The notes beneath the pieces are model-generated. The model worked only from the letters and a program-made list of their open reading frames with translations. It was not told where the DNA came from and ran no database searches. Made by a program: the position numbers and the translations under genes. From an uncultured Porphyromonadaceae bacterium (GTDB lineage: Bacteria; Bacteroidota; Bacteroidia; Bacteroidales; Muribaculaceae), in assembly GCA_947073495.1 (NCBI GenBank), contig CAMTMX010000001.1, positions 38,812-102,811 on the forward strand: DNA of 64,000 nucleotides, given 5' to 3'. Shown piece after piece: positions 39,901-51,200 of the stretch (positions are counted from its first letter, which is position 1; each line of letters starts with the position of its first letter).

Positions 39901-41207
39901 AGATCATCCTCCCCTTCCGTGCATACGCCGAGGAAAGGGGGATAGAGATACGCGCCATGTATCATCTTTCCACTCCGGTGTTTAATTTCAATGAAGACGC
40001 CATACGGAAAGTGCTTACCAATCTTTTGGGGAATGCAATCAAGTTCACTCCCGATAATGGAAAGGTTTCTGTCTATGCGTCGATCTTCAGGAATGAAAAA
40101 TGTGGAGACGGCAATATCTTTTATCTTTGTGTAAGCGACACGGGATGCGGACTGAAAGAAGACGAGACGGATAAGGTGTTTGATCATTTCTATCAGGGAC
40201 AAAGCCAGATAAAATATCCGCTAATCGGGGCAGCCGACAGCGGAATAGGGCTATATCTGTGCCGTAGGCTTGTGGAGGTGTATGGCGGCACAATCAACGC
40301 ACGCAACAACCATGGCACGGGGTGCTCGTTTAGAGTGCTTATGCGGGTGGATGGAGCAGAGATAGAAAATTTACCAGCAGGTGGCTCATTGCTGTTGCCG
40401 GCGGCTTCACATGAAGAAAACCAGTCAGACCGCCGTCAGACCGTGCTTGTGGTGGAAGACAATCCCGATATGAGGGGCTTCATGCGATCTGTGCTTGGAG
40501 ACCATTATAGTGTGGAAGAGGCGGGGAACGGGGAGGAGGCGCTTCTCCTTCTTGAAAAGAAAGACGTGGATTTCATTATCAGCGACCTTATGATGCCGGT
40601 GATGGATGGTCTTGAACTTGCGGGTAAAGTGAAGGAAAATTTTGCAATATCCCACATCCCGTTCATCATGCTTACAGCAAAGACTTCGCAGGAATCAAGG
40701 ATGGAGGGGTATCGCAAAGGAGTAGACGACTATATATTAAAGCCGTTTGACGAAGAAATGTTGCTTACAAGAATAAACAATATCCTTGCCAACAAGCGCC
40801 GTTATCAGCGGAAATTTGTGTCAGACATGCAGGTCGATCATCTTGAAATAAAAGAGGAGAGCCGCGACAAAAAGTTTGTCAATAAGGTGATGGAGGTTTT
40901 GAAGGATAATTATACCAATTCATATTACGAGGTTGGAGAGTTTGCGGATGCTCTCGGCGTTAGCAGGAGTCTTCTCAACAAGAAACTCCAGAGCCTTATG
41001 GGACAAGGGGCAAACCAGCTGATGCGCATGTATCGTCTTAAGGTGGCGCATGAATTGATCATGCAAAATCAGGGAACGAAGAATATGAACGTATCGGAAG
41101 TTGCATTTCAAGTAGGGTTTAACGATTCAAAATATTTTACCCGCTGTTTCACCAAACAATACGGAGTGAATCCGAGTGTATTGCTTAAAGGGGCGCCCAA
41201 TAATTAA
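36978..41207 (+). CDS. Hybrid two-component system regulator (HTCS): periplasmic propeller, histidine kinase, receiver, AraC-type HTH
   Basis: WIATSSSLSRYDGYEF propeller repeats, FFTNITHEFRTPITLI (HisKA), VLVVEDNPDMRGFM...ISDLMMPVMDGLEL (receiver), C-terminal VSEVAFQVGFNDSKYFTRCFTKQYGVNPS. Confidence 0.96.
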   Translation: MKLNRLITLLAISLAWLFSKAAYPQTISLINTFPENYSVSFITMQEGLSHNFVEDIFRDSKGYMWIATSSSLSRYDGYEFVNFTPNSISRHIKSTFVRKVAEDKFGRLWVASDGGVDIINLNDLSPVDLSADKTFKEIAMTPAFYITSDKDSNIWLRNSKDVVCVQFDDNGNIRDIATLPHQTTATITLGAIESLPGIDKGVLTGVAGNICLLTIEAGKINSKPLSPALSLDPSNYIADFIQAGNHIWIATDAGLYCYDISSQNVKVYNGGDGKPGSLSQTFVTSLELTGNGELIAGCLNGINIYDPATDGFYPVSASDIDGRPHGLNNDFINCLIAEGDNLWVGTEGCGINLFSPRKLYSKMLRHDSSNPESLSPHPVNAIFEDGDGTLWVGTVEGGLNKGMSGYDNGFMHFTSANGALPHNSVSAITADHTGHLWVGTWGGGLCMLDKSNPTKTLRLLNKVEDGRRLEYIGALAYDPYNNLIWIGANFGIFIYDITTDKLSVPFKDADIIRGSVSMVLAPDGRLWIGGLEGVLAVNLKRSVRSGDFEFVHYPNKLDNPDSSVNEKVTCIALAHDGTIWVGTNGNGIYCFDGDVASGRFVNYNSSDGLPNDVVHGIAEDPHGNLWIATYHGLSCMTATGNFINFGLNNGLDTEQFYWNAYRRLANGDILFGSVDGMLAIKGLSASGLTPYPVHFTFLTVDNDKTYGNPVSASIPENDRSFEIGFSSFDYAGESNGRYLYRMVGYEEEWKELAAGRHSVAYMNLSPGDYRLEVKYVGHGQSADSAPVSSFEIEIVPHFYKRWWFIILVAAALLVSVLAVYKWRIKDLTRQRNELKKAVDESVKEITEQKSLLEVHAHELSEQNIELKLRNEQISEQKSQLSEMAGKVQQLTADRISFFTNITHEFRTPITLIIGPIERALKLSTNPKVIEQLNFVERNSRYLLSLINQLMDFRKIESGKMEKVTVKGNIRTLIDEIILPFRAYAEERGIEIRAMYHLSTPVFNFNEDAIRKVLTNLLGNAIKFTPDNGKVSVYASIFRNEKCGDGNIFYLCVSDTGCGLKEDETDKVFDHFYQGQSQIKYPLIGAADSGIGLYLCRRLVEVYGGTINARNNHGTGCSFRVLMRVDGAEIENLPAGGSLLLPAASHEENQSDRRQTVLVVEDNPDMRGFMRSVLGDHYSVEEAGNGEEALLLLEKKDVDFIISDLMMPVMDGLELAGKVKENFAISHIPFIMLTAKTSQESRMEGYRKGVDDYILKPFDEEMLLTRINNILANKRRYQRKFVSDMQVDHLEIKEESRDKKFVNKVMEVLKDNYTNSYYEVGEFADALGVSRSLLNKKLQSLMGQGANQLMRMYRLKVAHELIMQNQGTKNMNVSEVAFQVGFNDSKYFTRCFTKQYGVNPSVLLKGAPNN

Positions 41208-41247
41208 GTTTTTAACCAATACTTAAAAATTTTTAAGGAATTTTAGT

Positions 41248-41278
41248 TTGTCCACCACCTTTACTCAATTGTCCACCA
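41248..41278 (+). promoter_or_regulatory. Predicted HTCS operator upstream of the first PUL operon
   Basis: TTGTCCACCA at 41248-41257 and 41269-41278, 21-bp period. Confidence 0.65.
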
Positions 41279-41298
41279 TATACGCGCGTGGAAACACC

Positions 41299-41306
41299 TA
41301 ATTTTG
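41299..41306 (+). promoter_or_regulatory. -7 promoter element TAATTTTG of the PUL operon
   Basis: Matches TAnnTTTG; no good -33 element, its place is taken by the direct repeat. Confidence 0.6.
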
Positions 41307-41384
41307 CGACTGTAAAATGGGTTAATCCCGTAGTTGCAAACCAAAAACAGAAATATTTTAACCTCTTAACAACCTAATATCATC

Positions 41385-43214
41385 ATGAAGACAGAGAAAT
41401 GGATGCCAGCGGCAGCCCTTGCTGTTCTACTGACCACGATGACATCTTGCGAAGACTGGGGACAACAGGACCCGCCTGCAGGAAATCAGGTTTATCCAAC
41501 CCTGGAAAACGTGGCGGCTTTTGATTTTGATGCGGATGAGGGACTGGATCTTGCCATGTTCACCCCAGTCGCGAATCCCGGCGGGAGCACTCCCCAGATT
41601 ATTGAAGACGAAATCAAGGGGAAAGTGCTTGAACTTAACAACGGACATGTGTTTTTATCCAACCCGTTTTCGAAGACGACACTTCAGAAGGCGGCTTCTT
41701 TCACATTCTGGATGAAACAGCCGGTGCAGACCGTCACCGACACAGATGGAAATGAGGTGAATGAGCCTCAGGATCTGTCTGCAACTCTATTGATGTTTGA
41801 AAACGAGACCGGCAACGGAACTCTTTCAATCAATGCCAACGGAGGAATCAAATATTCGGCGGCAGACGGGGAATGGACCGAAAACGATCCTTCTTCGGTA
41901 ACTACCGGCTACATGACTCCCGGTGACTGGCATTATGTAGCTGTCGTTCTCAATAATGACGGCTATGAATGGTATGTTGACGGTGACAGAAAGGTAAGCA
42001 AGACTGTCACAGAATTCGATTGCTCGAAACTTGTGAAGTTTGCCAACAATGTGCCCACGATGATTATCGGCGGCACAGAAAATTCATCGCTGTTGCTTGT
42101 GGATGATCTGAAAATCTATCGCAACGCCTTGACGGAAAAAGAGATCGCTCGTCCTAATCTTGGAGGTGGTGAAGGTCCTTCCGGTCCGGATTTAAGCACC
42201 TGGACTCTTGTCGGGCTTGAAGACAACACCACAGGATTCTGGAGCATGTGGGCGGATTACGTAAACCTTACCGGAGACGGCACCGTACATTATGATTTCT
42301 ACAACTATCATGGCGGAAAGAATGATAACTGGTGCAACTGGGGACTTGTGCTCACCAACGGTCCGGAGCGTGGAGCCGACGGTTATGCGGAATATCTCTA
42401 CCTGCGCGCAGACGCCTACGGATGGGGCAACAACTATAACGGCGACAATATCACCCATGATTTCGATTGGGGTACCTTCATGTCGGAAATGGACGGAGCG
42501 TTTGTGTCTCTTGATATTACGAGGAAAGGGACAGATGTGACGGTGACAGCTCTTGTTACTGCCGAAAACGGCACCGAAAGACACTATTCTATCCGTGTTG
42601 AGGGTGTAGACAGCGAAGTGCTTGGCACATTCCTTACATGCGAGGGTTCACACCTGCTTATCAATCCGCAGACAGTATTCGTGGGTCAGACATATACCGC
42701 CGGGCAATATGTCACCGGACAGACTGACTGCAGCACAGGATGGTGGTCGGCACATTCACCCAACAACCGTTTCGACGGCAATTTCAAGAACTGGGGAGTA
42801 GAATTTGTGAACCATACGACAGGTGCAGGTGCCAACTGGAACAACTGGCTCCTCGTATGTTCCAATGGCCCATGGGTAGGAGAAGCAGGTTATGCCGAGA
42901 ACTTTGTGCTCCGTTCTGATGCCTACGGCTGGGGCGCAAGCTTCGATGGTGGCAACACTACAATGGAACAGGCTTTTGATTGGGAAACTTATGTGGCCGA
43001 CATGAAAGATGCCAATGTAAAGATTCTCTTCTCATACTCGGCAGGGACTCTTGACATGTATTGCACCCAGACCACTGCCGACGGCAGGGAGATGCCCCCT
43101 TATAAATTCTCGGCAAGTTCACTGACAGCCCCTATAGGACTTTTCTTCACATGCGAGCTGGCATGGCTTGAGTTCAGCAAGGTGGGATATTATCCCTGGG
43201 CGACTATGGAATAA
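41385..43214 (+). CDS. LamG/concanavalin-like lipoprotein of the PUL (surface glycan-binding candidate)
   Basis: Lipobox TTMTSCED; VLELNNGHVFLSNPFSKTTLQKAASFTFWMK, YVAVVLNNDGYEWYVDG; two similar C-terminal domains. Confidence 0.65.
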   Translation: MKTEKWMPAAALAVLLTTMTSCEDWGQQDPPAGNQVYPTLENVAAFDFDADEGLDLAMFTPVANPGGSTPQIIEDEIKGKVLELNNGHVFLSNPFSKTTLQKAASFTFWMKQPVQTVTDTDGNEVNEPQDLSATLLMFENETGNGTLSINANGGIKYSAADGEWTENDPSSVTTGYMTPGDWHYVAVVLNNDGYEWYVDGDRKVSKTVTEFDCSKLVKFANNVPTMIIGGTENSSLLLVDDLKIYRNALTEKEIARPNLGGGEGPSGPDLSTWTLVGLEDNTTGFWSMWADYVNLTGDGTVHYDFYNYHGGKNDNWCNWGLVLTNGPERGADGYAEYLYLRADAYGWGNNYNGDNITHDFDWGTFMSEMDGAFVSLDITRKGTDVTVTALVTAENGTERHYSIRVEGVDSEVLGTFLTCEGSHLLINPQTVFVGQTYTAGQYVTGQTDCSTGWWSAHSPNNRFDGNFKNWGVEFVNHTTGAGANWNNWLLVCSNGPWVGEAGYAENFVLRSDAYGWGASFDGGNTTMEQAFDWETYVADMKDANVKILFSYSAGTLDMYCTQTTADGREMPPYKFSASSLTAPIGLFFTCELAWLEFSKVGYYPWATME

Positions 43215-43245
43215 TAAGTAACTTAAAATCTAACCATACATCATA

Positions 43246-46200
43246 ATGGATAAAAAAGGAATAACAGCCGAAGGACGGCGGGGCAATATGCTCCTCCTCC
43301 TCCTCCCGGTTCTCCTTCTGATGCTTGCCGTATTCCCGGCGGGCGCGGAAATTGTGAAAGGAGTGGTCAGCGACGCTTCAGGAGAACCTCTTATTGGCGC
43401 TACAGTCATAGAAAAAGGAACAACCAACGGCACAGCTACCGATATCGACGGTTTCTTCCAGTTAAATCTGAAAGACGCCAAGAAAGGTGTGCTTGTGGTG
43501 TCATACGTTGGTTATGCCACCCAGGAGGTGGAAGTGAAAGGACAGACAGATCTACAGATCACTCTCCAGGAGGAATCTTCTCTTCTTAACGAAGTAGTGG
43601 TGGTAGGTTATGGTCAGCAAAAGAAAGAGTCGGTGGTGGGAGCAATCTCCCAGGTCAATTCCGGCGATCTTCTGGAGACTCCCTCCGCCAACCTTTCCCA
43701 GGCGATCACCGGCAAGATTCCCGGTGTGATCACTTCTCAGACTTCGGGTGCGCCCGGTGCGGACGACGCCTCGATCTACATCCGCGGACGTGCAACATTC
43801 GCAGGTGACGCCCAGCCTCTTATCCTTGTTGACGGCGTTGAGCGTTCTTTCTCCCAGATCGCGCCAGACGATATCGAGACAATCTCTGTGCTTAAGGATG
43901 CTTCGGCAACTGCCGTATATGGCGTGCGAGGTGCGAACGGCGTTATGCTTATCACCACAAAACGAGGTAAGGAACAAAAACCGATCGTGAACCTTACCGC
44001 CTCATGGCAGTTCTAGACCCCTACCCGCAAGAATACGTATCTGAACTCATATGAGTCGGTCTCCCTTCTTGAGGAGGCTCTTGCCAACGACGGTCTTCCC
44101 TCTCAGTATTCCTCGTATGACCTCGACATGTATCAAAAATCAGTCAACGGTCAGTTGAGCGGAGTTGAGGCTCTCCTTTACCCCAACGTAGACTGGTATG
44201 ACGAGATTCTGCGCTCTTCCGCCCCCTCGCAGCGCTACAACGCAAGTGTACGCGGCGGAACAAAGAGAATGCGTTACTACGCTTCTTTAGAATATTACGA
44301 TCAGGAATCTCTTTTCAAGAATCTTTCAAAAGACCCTTACGGCAACTCCACATCTTTGAATTATAAAAGATATGGTTTCCGTGCGAACGCCGATTTCTTC
44401 CTGACAAAAGATCTTCAGTTGTCAGTGAATTTCGGAACCCGTTTCGAGGAACGCCGAGGCCCTAACTCAGACGAAAGAGACGACGGTTCATACAGTAATG
44501 TATTCTATCAGCTGAACCATACGCCGGGATGGCTTTTCCCCGTGGCATACGAGGTGCAGAACGGAGAGACAACCAAGACTCTCTACGGAGGAAGCTCACA
44601 ATATCAGAGCAATGTCTATGCCACTCTTGCCGAATCGGGATACTACAAGGGAGTCAATACTGTCAACGAAACGAACTTTATTGCAGACTACAAGATGGAT
44701 TGGCTAACCCCGGGACTTTCGGCACGAGGGATGGTGAGCTTCGACTATGAAAATTATCATAAGACCACCTACAGCAAGTCTTTTGCCACATACGAGCTTA
44801 ACGACCGTGACAACTACCAGAGCATTGACGCCTATAACCGGTTTAATACCGATGGCACAATGACGAGCAGAAAAACCAGCTTCACTGTCTATAAGCTTTA
44901 TATGGAGGCTCAGTTGAACTATGCACGTAAGTTCGCAGATCTCCATGACGTGACAGCCATGGTGCTTTATATGCAGAACGACTATCGCTACCAGAGCGAC
45001 CTCGCCAAACGTTATCAAGGTGTGGTAGGGCGTGTCACATATGCATACGACGACCGCTATCTTTTCGAGTTCAATGCCGGATACAACGGTTCCGAGAACT
45101 TTATGAAAGGTAAACGTTTCGGTTTCTTCCCCGCATTCTCGGCAGGTTGGCGAATCACTCAGGAGAAATTTATGGAAAATTCCACCGATTGGCTCAACAA
45201 CCTTAAACTGCGCGCATCATACGGTCAGGTAGGTAATGATGTATATCAGGTCGGGGGTGTGCAGCAGCGATTCCTTTATGAGCAGAAATGGAGTCAGATC
45301 GCAAACGATTACTACTTTGGCACATCCGGTCAGACAGGTATTTTTGAAGAACAGTATCCTAACTATGGGGTGACCTGGGAACGTGCCCATAAATACAATG
45401 TGGGTCTTGAATTCGGGCTGTTCAACAATTCGCTTAGCGGTAATATCGATTTCTTCTGGGAAAAGCGCAACAATATTCTTACGGAATATCTCACACGTCC
45501 ATGGTGGTTTGGTGTGACATCTGCAGCCGGAAACCTTGGTAAGACTGAAAACAAGGGTTTTGAAATCGAACTTCATTACAGCAACAAAATCGGAAACGAT
45601 TTCAAATATAACATAGGGGGAACCTACTCTCACGCGAAGAACAAGATCACAGAGATGGACGAACCTGCCAACAAAACGGACTACCGCAAGCGTACAGGCC
45701 ATGCAATCGGTCAGTATTTCGGGCTTGTGGCAGACGGATTCGTGACTCAGGCTGACATCGATGGCGGAAATCTGCCCACATCTACATTCGGCACCGTGAA
45801 GCCCGGCGATCTCAAATATCGCGACATGAACGGCGACGGATTTATTGACGACCGCGACGAGACATTTATAGGATATTCCGATATTCCGGAAAACACATAC
45901 GCCATCACTCTCGGCGCGGAATGGAAAGGTATCGGATTCAGCATCATGTTCCAAGGTGTGGATCACGTGAGCCGCTATTATGATGCGGAAGCGATGTATG
46001 CCTTTGTCAACGGCGGCAAGGTGAAAGAACATCATCTTGACCGTTGGAACCCTGCACTTTCAGAATCGGAGAATCTCGCGAATGCCAAATATCCCCTCCT
46101 TCACTACGACAGCTATGGCGACCATAACCAGCGGACCAACTCCTTCTTCCTGAAGAACGGTTCATTCTTCCGTCTGAAGAATATCGAACTCTCCTATTCC

Positions 46201-46374
46201 CTCCCGGAAAAATGGATCAAACACGCTTACATGAGCCAGTGCCGTTTCTTCGTAAACGCCAACAACCTCGTGACATGGGATCATCTTAACGGGCTGACCG
46301 ACCCTGAGAGCAACGGGTCGAACCGCTATCCTATCTGCAAGACTGTCAACTTTGGTGTCAACATCCAATTCTAA
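43246..46374 (+). pseudogene. SusC/RagA TonB-linked outer-membrane protein interrupted by one in-frame TAG at 44014-44016
   Basis: ORFs 43246-44016 and 44128-46374 are in the same frame (offset 882 nt = 294 codons); translation continues as SWQF*TPTRKNTYLNSYESVSLLEEAL with no other stop. Confidence 0.85.
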
Positions 46375-46386
46375 TCTGATATCGAA

Positions 46387-48156
46387 ATGAAAAAATCATA
46401 TAAATTCTTAGCGTTGGCTTTCATGCTCAGTGGTGTCTCCGCGTTGACTTCGTGTGGAGACTTCCTCGACAAGCAGCCGTCTAACGAGCTTACAGAAGAT
46501 AAGACTCTCGGCAGCTGGAGCATGTTTGAATATTTCCACAACGATACATATAATTTTATTCGTCATGGCGCCAACCGTATAAATGGCTCATGGCTGGATG
46601 CCGCCACGGATCTTGCCGAGACGTCGTTCGCTACCGGAGGCGCCCGCACAACCTTTAATATAGGCAACTATTACGGAGGCGGAGGCACCTCGGAATTCAA
46701 TGACACATGGGAATCACGTTATCGTGCCATCCGCAAATGCAACAGGGTGATCAATCAGATGGATCTCGTGCCTAAAGATATCACAAAAACCGAAGAGCAG
46801 GAGTTGCGCGACCGTGCCATAATGCGTGCGGAGGCTCGCACATTCCGCGCATATTTCTATTGGGAGTTGTTTCTCCGTTTCGGTCCGCTGCCTATTGTGA
46901 CAGAGGTGCTCGATCCGGACGAAGATATGATCTCCCCCTATTCAAAGCGTCCTTCTGTGAGGGAATATGTGGTTGATTTCATTCTTAAAGAGTTGGAAGA
47001 ATCAGAGCCGGACCTGCTTTCATATACAGATGCCTGGAGCGCCAACAGAATCGGAAGGCTTTCCCAGCCAATGGCCCGGGCTCTTGCCTCACGAATTAAA
47101 CTCTATATGGCTTCTCCGAGATATGCCGCCGAAAGCGGAGTGACCTGGCAGGATGCCGCTGATGCCGCCAACAGTTTCATTCAGGACTTCGGCGCCAATT
47201 TCGGTCTGTTTTCTGAAGCAAATATCGACCCTGCCGAGAATTATGCCAATGCAGTGCTCCGCACACAATATACCGGTAATAACAACGAGGTCATCTTTTT
47301 CCGTAACGATGTGGCTATCGGATGGGCTAATATATCTCAGGATACTCCTGTAGGAGAAGGCGGGAGCGGAGGAAACTGTCCCTCTCAGAATCTTGTGGAT
47401 ATGTATGACATGATCGACGGCTCGTCTCCATTCGCGCAGTATGACGCCACCGGCGCGCCGGTTTATCCTTCAGGCTCACTGGTGCCGGCAATCAATGAGG
47501 AAAGCGGATATAGCGATGCGGAGATGTGGGAGAACCGCGATCCTCGTTTGAGGGCTACAGTGCTTTATCAAGGCACTCCTTGGGGAACAACGCGCGACAA
47601 CAGTACAATCGACGTACGTCCCGGAATGGCAGACAATCCAACCGGCAATGCCAATGCAACTCCGACAGGCTATTATATGCGCAAATATATCCCCGCTTCT
47701 ATCCTTAGCTCGAACCATAGCGGATCTGCCTACCGCCTTTGGACCGTCATCCGATATGCGGAGATCCTTATGAACTATGCGGAGGCTATGAACGAGGTCA
47801 ACGGTCCCTGCCAACAGGTTTTTGATATGCTTGACCAGGTGCGCCATCGCGCCGGTATAACCGGAAGCGTAGCCGATCGTCAGGACCTTTCGAGCAAGGA
47901 AGCCATGCGTAATTTCATTCACAAGGAGCGCACGGTGGAATTCGCTTTTGAAGAGCACCGTTCTTGGGATGTACGCCGCTGGAATGTGGCTGTCGAGGCT
48001 CTCAGCCGTCCGATCTATGGAGTGAATGTCGCTATGGACGGCACAGTGACCCGCAAGAAAGCTCAGGATCGTGTGTTTGAAGAGCGTATGTATCTCTATC
48101 CAATACCAGAGGGAGAGATCTGGAAGACAAATCTGGAAAACAATCCGGGATGGTAA
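46387..48156 (+). CDS. SusD/RagB-family nutrient-binding lipoprotein
   Basis: Lipobox ALTSCGDFLDKQPSNELTED; IRYAEILMNYAEAMNE; HKERTVEFAFEEHRSWDVRRW. Confidence 0.95.
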   Translation: MKKSYKFLALAFMLSGVSALTSCGDFLDKQPSNELTEDKTLGSWSMFEYFHNDTYNFIRHGANRINGSWLDAATDLAETSFATGGARTTFNIGNYYGGGGTSEFNDTWESRYRAIRKCNRVINQMDLVPKDITKTEEQELRDRAIMRAEARTFRAYFYWELFLRFGPLPIVTEVLDPDEDMISPYSKRPSVREYVVDFILKELEESEPDLLSYTDAWSANRIGRLSQPMARALASRIKLYMASPRYAAESGVTWQDAADAANSFIQDFGANFGLFSEANIDPAENYANAVLRTQYTGNNNEVIFFRNDVAIGWANISQDTPVGEGGSGGNCPSQNLVDMYDMIDGSSPFAQYDATGAPVYPSGSLVPAINEESGYSDAEMWENRDPRLRATVLYQGTPWGTTRDNSTIDVRPGMADNPTGNANATPTGYYMRKYIPASILSSNHSGSAYRLWTVIRYAEILMNYAEAMNEVNGPCQQVFDMLDQVRHRAGITGSVADRQDLSSKEAMRNFIHKERTVEFAFEEHRSWDVRRWNVAVEALSRPIYGVNVAMDGTVTRKKAQDRVFEERMYLYPIPEGEIWKTNLENNPGW

Positions 48157-48213
48157 TAAAGTTGTTAAGACAGCTTTAATCCTTAAAAATGAAACAGAAA
48201 AATTCGAACATAT

Positions 48214-51200
48214 ATGAACCACATCATAAATCATATAAGGAACAAGGTAAAACCCGCTTTCACGGCAGCTGTCATCACCGGCTGGTCTGTAGCGGCGTTT
48301 GCCGCCCCTACAGGAAATATCCTCAAAGGTCGTGTAGTCGATCCTGAAGGGAATCCTATCCCGGGGGCTGTGGTGAATCTTGCCGAGCAAAGCAAAGTCG
48401 TGTTCACCAACGAAAACGGAGAGTTCTCTATTAAAGACGCCAACTATGACGATGAGGTCAACGCCACCTGCACGGGCTACCTTACATCAATAATTCCTGT
48501 TGAGGATTTCAGTGCGCCGATCGAGATCGTGTTGCAGCCGGACACTGATCCTTATGCGCATCTTGCGCCGGTGGCTTTCGGGGAACAGCAGAAAAAATTG
48601 CTTACCGATTCCCGTTCAGTAGTGACCGGCGAGGAGCTTCAGCGTTATCCCGTCACTGTGCTTCAGAATGCCTTCAACTCCCTTTTGACAGGCGTGGAGA
48701 CATATGAGGTGTCTTCAGAACCTGGCTGGTCTGAGACTAAAATGTATGTGCGCGGTATCCGCACCCTTAACTCAAATGCACGCAACCCTCTGGTCATAGT
48801 CGATAATGTGGAGCGAGACCTCTCCTTCCTCGACGCTTTCCCTATTGAATCCGTGACAGTGCTGAAGGATGCTGCCGCCACTGCACTTTATGGCATGCGA
48901 GGAGCGAATGGCGTCATCCTGGTGACCACTAAACGAGGCGAGGCGGGAAAGACGCACATCAATTTCACTCAGGAGGTAGGTTTCCAGACTCTCACTGGCA
49001 AAGTGGAAAACCAGAATTCCTATAATCTTGCGTTGACAAAGAATCAGGTGCGTTATCTTGATGGAAAAGACCCAATCTATTCCCCGGAACAGATTGAGAA
49101 ATATCGTCGCGTATGTTCCGGAGAGACCCTTGATGGTATGGACCGTTACCGTTATTTCAATACCAATTGGTTTGATGAGCTTTATCGCGAGACAGCCCCT
49201 GTGGTCAAGACCAACCTCCAGATTTCGGGAGGCAACAACCGCGCGCGATACTATGTGTCGTTCTCATATCTACGTCAGGAAGGTATGTGGAACTCTAAAG
49301 GCACGAGTTTTAATGATCGTTTTTCGACACAACATGTTCTCAACCGTTGGAACCTGCGTTCCAACCTTGACATTAATGTCAACAAATATCTCCGTGTAGG
49401 TCTTGACCTCGGCGGACGTATTGATAATATTCTTCAACCCACCACCAGGGTGTTTGACCTTACTACCTTCGGCGCCGTGGAAGCGGATCCCATGCGTCCG
49501 GTCTATTGCCCGAACGGCGAACTGTATGTGGACGGAAGCGCCAACAACCCTACATTTCAACTTGGGTCGTCAGGTCAGGAGAAGAACCGCAGACGCCAGC
49601 TTTATTCAACTGTCGATGTGACAGGAATACTTGATCCGATCACCAAAGGTCTGGAAGCAAATCTTGTTGTCAGCTTTGATGCATTCGATGTGTTCCAGTC
49701 GACTCAGACAAACCGTGTCAACTCATATTCTTATGATTTCACAAATATGGCGGTGGAGAATGTGGATGACTTCACCTATACTCAGACCAACCGTTATTCT
49801 GAATTGACTAATCCTTCCGCTAACGAACGCGCCAATTCCTGGACCCTCAACACCCGGTTCGGGTTCAAGTATGACCGTGAATTCGGAGATCACCGAGTAC
49901 AGGCAAACGCTTTCATCCGTGCCTATCAGCAACGTCTCAATGTGAAGGAGGCGAATACCGACAATTCGATGTATTCATCCGACCGTTATCTTTCCTACAA
50001 CGGATCGCTTGCATATATCTACGGCGGACGTTATATCGTGTCTGGAAATATCTCCCGTATGGGTAATGACAACTTCGCCCCCGGCGACCAATGGGGCACA
50101 TTCTGGGGAGCATCTCTCGGTTGGGTGCTTTCGGAAGAAAAATTCCTGAGGAATCCGAATATCGATCTTCTGAAATTCCGTGCCTCCTATGGTAAGTCGG
50201 GTATGAGCGACACAGGCGCAGGACGCTATCCCTATCAGTCTACTTTTGCAACTTCAGGAGGTTACAGTTTCGGACACAATGCCACACTTGTGCCGGGATT
50301 TATAGAAAGTGTAGCCGGCAATCCTAACAGCAAATGGGAGATTTCGAAGATGCTCAACCTTGGACTTGACTGGGACTTCTGGCATCACCGCCTCTATGGT
50401 TCGTTTGATGTCTTCAAGGAATGGCGTAGCGACATCCTCATAGAACGCTCCACAAACCCCGATATCCTCGGTATCACTTTCGCCCGCGATTCATATGGCA
50501 AGGTGGAGAGCCGTGGTCTTGAACTGACAATCGGTCATTCAAACAAGATCGGCAACGTAACCTACACGGTGGAAGGTATGCTTTCATGGAACAAGAACAA
50601 GATTATAGAGATGGATGAGATCGCGCCCTCTGTAGAATGGCAGCGCAAGACAGGAGACCGCATCCGTGATTATGCTTCCGTGGCTTCTATCTACGAATGG
50701 GAAAACAGGGACGTTGTCGGCGGTTGGAACGCTTACCGCTTCAACGGCTGGGCTTCAGATCCCGCACTCATCTCGACTTCACAGGCTGACGCTATCGCGC
50801 ACCCCGAGAAATATCCTTACAACACATTTTCGGGAGGAGGCCAGAAACTCGGCACGGCGGTGTTCCGCGATCTTAACGGAGACCGTCAGATCGACTCACG
50901 CGACATGGAACCCTACGGATATACCCTTATCCCTGATCTCACGCCCTCTATCTCGATTTATGCCGCCTACAAGGGATTCGACCTGAAAGTGATAGGCACC
51001 GCATATCTGAACCGCTCAGTGTTCCTTTCCCCTTCAATGACATTCTCCGAATGGGGTAACAACAATGCCACTCACGAGGTTACGAAAGCATGGGGCTACT
51101 ACACGGACGATCCTATGGATCCGCGTAATATCAATGCAAAATATCCGCGTCTGAGCTATACCTATAACACAGAAGATTCTTCACGTGACAACGGTTCTTA

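Noticed and set aside
44014-44016. Amber codon reassignment in this genome
   Set aside because: TAG is used as a normal stop (for example the epimerase ends in TAG at 12017-12019) and no other gene here has an internal TAG.
45217-46035. 272-aa minus-strand ORF
   Set aside because: Antisense to the susC barrel; shadow ORF with no recognisable family.
47476-48390. 304-aa minus-strand ORF
   Set aside because: Antisense across susD and the next susC start; coding signal is clearly on the plus strand.
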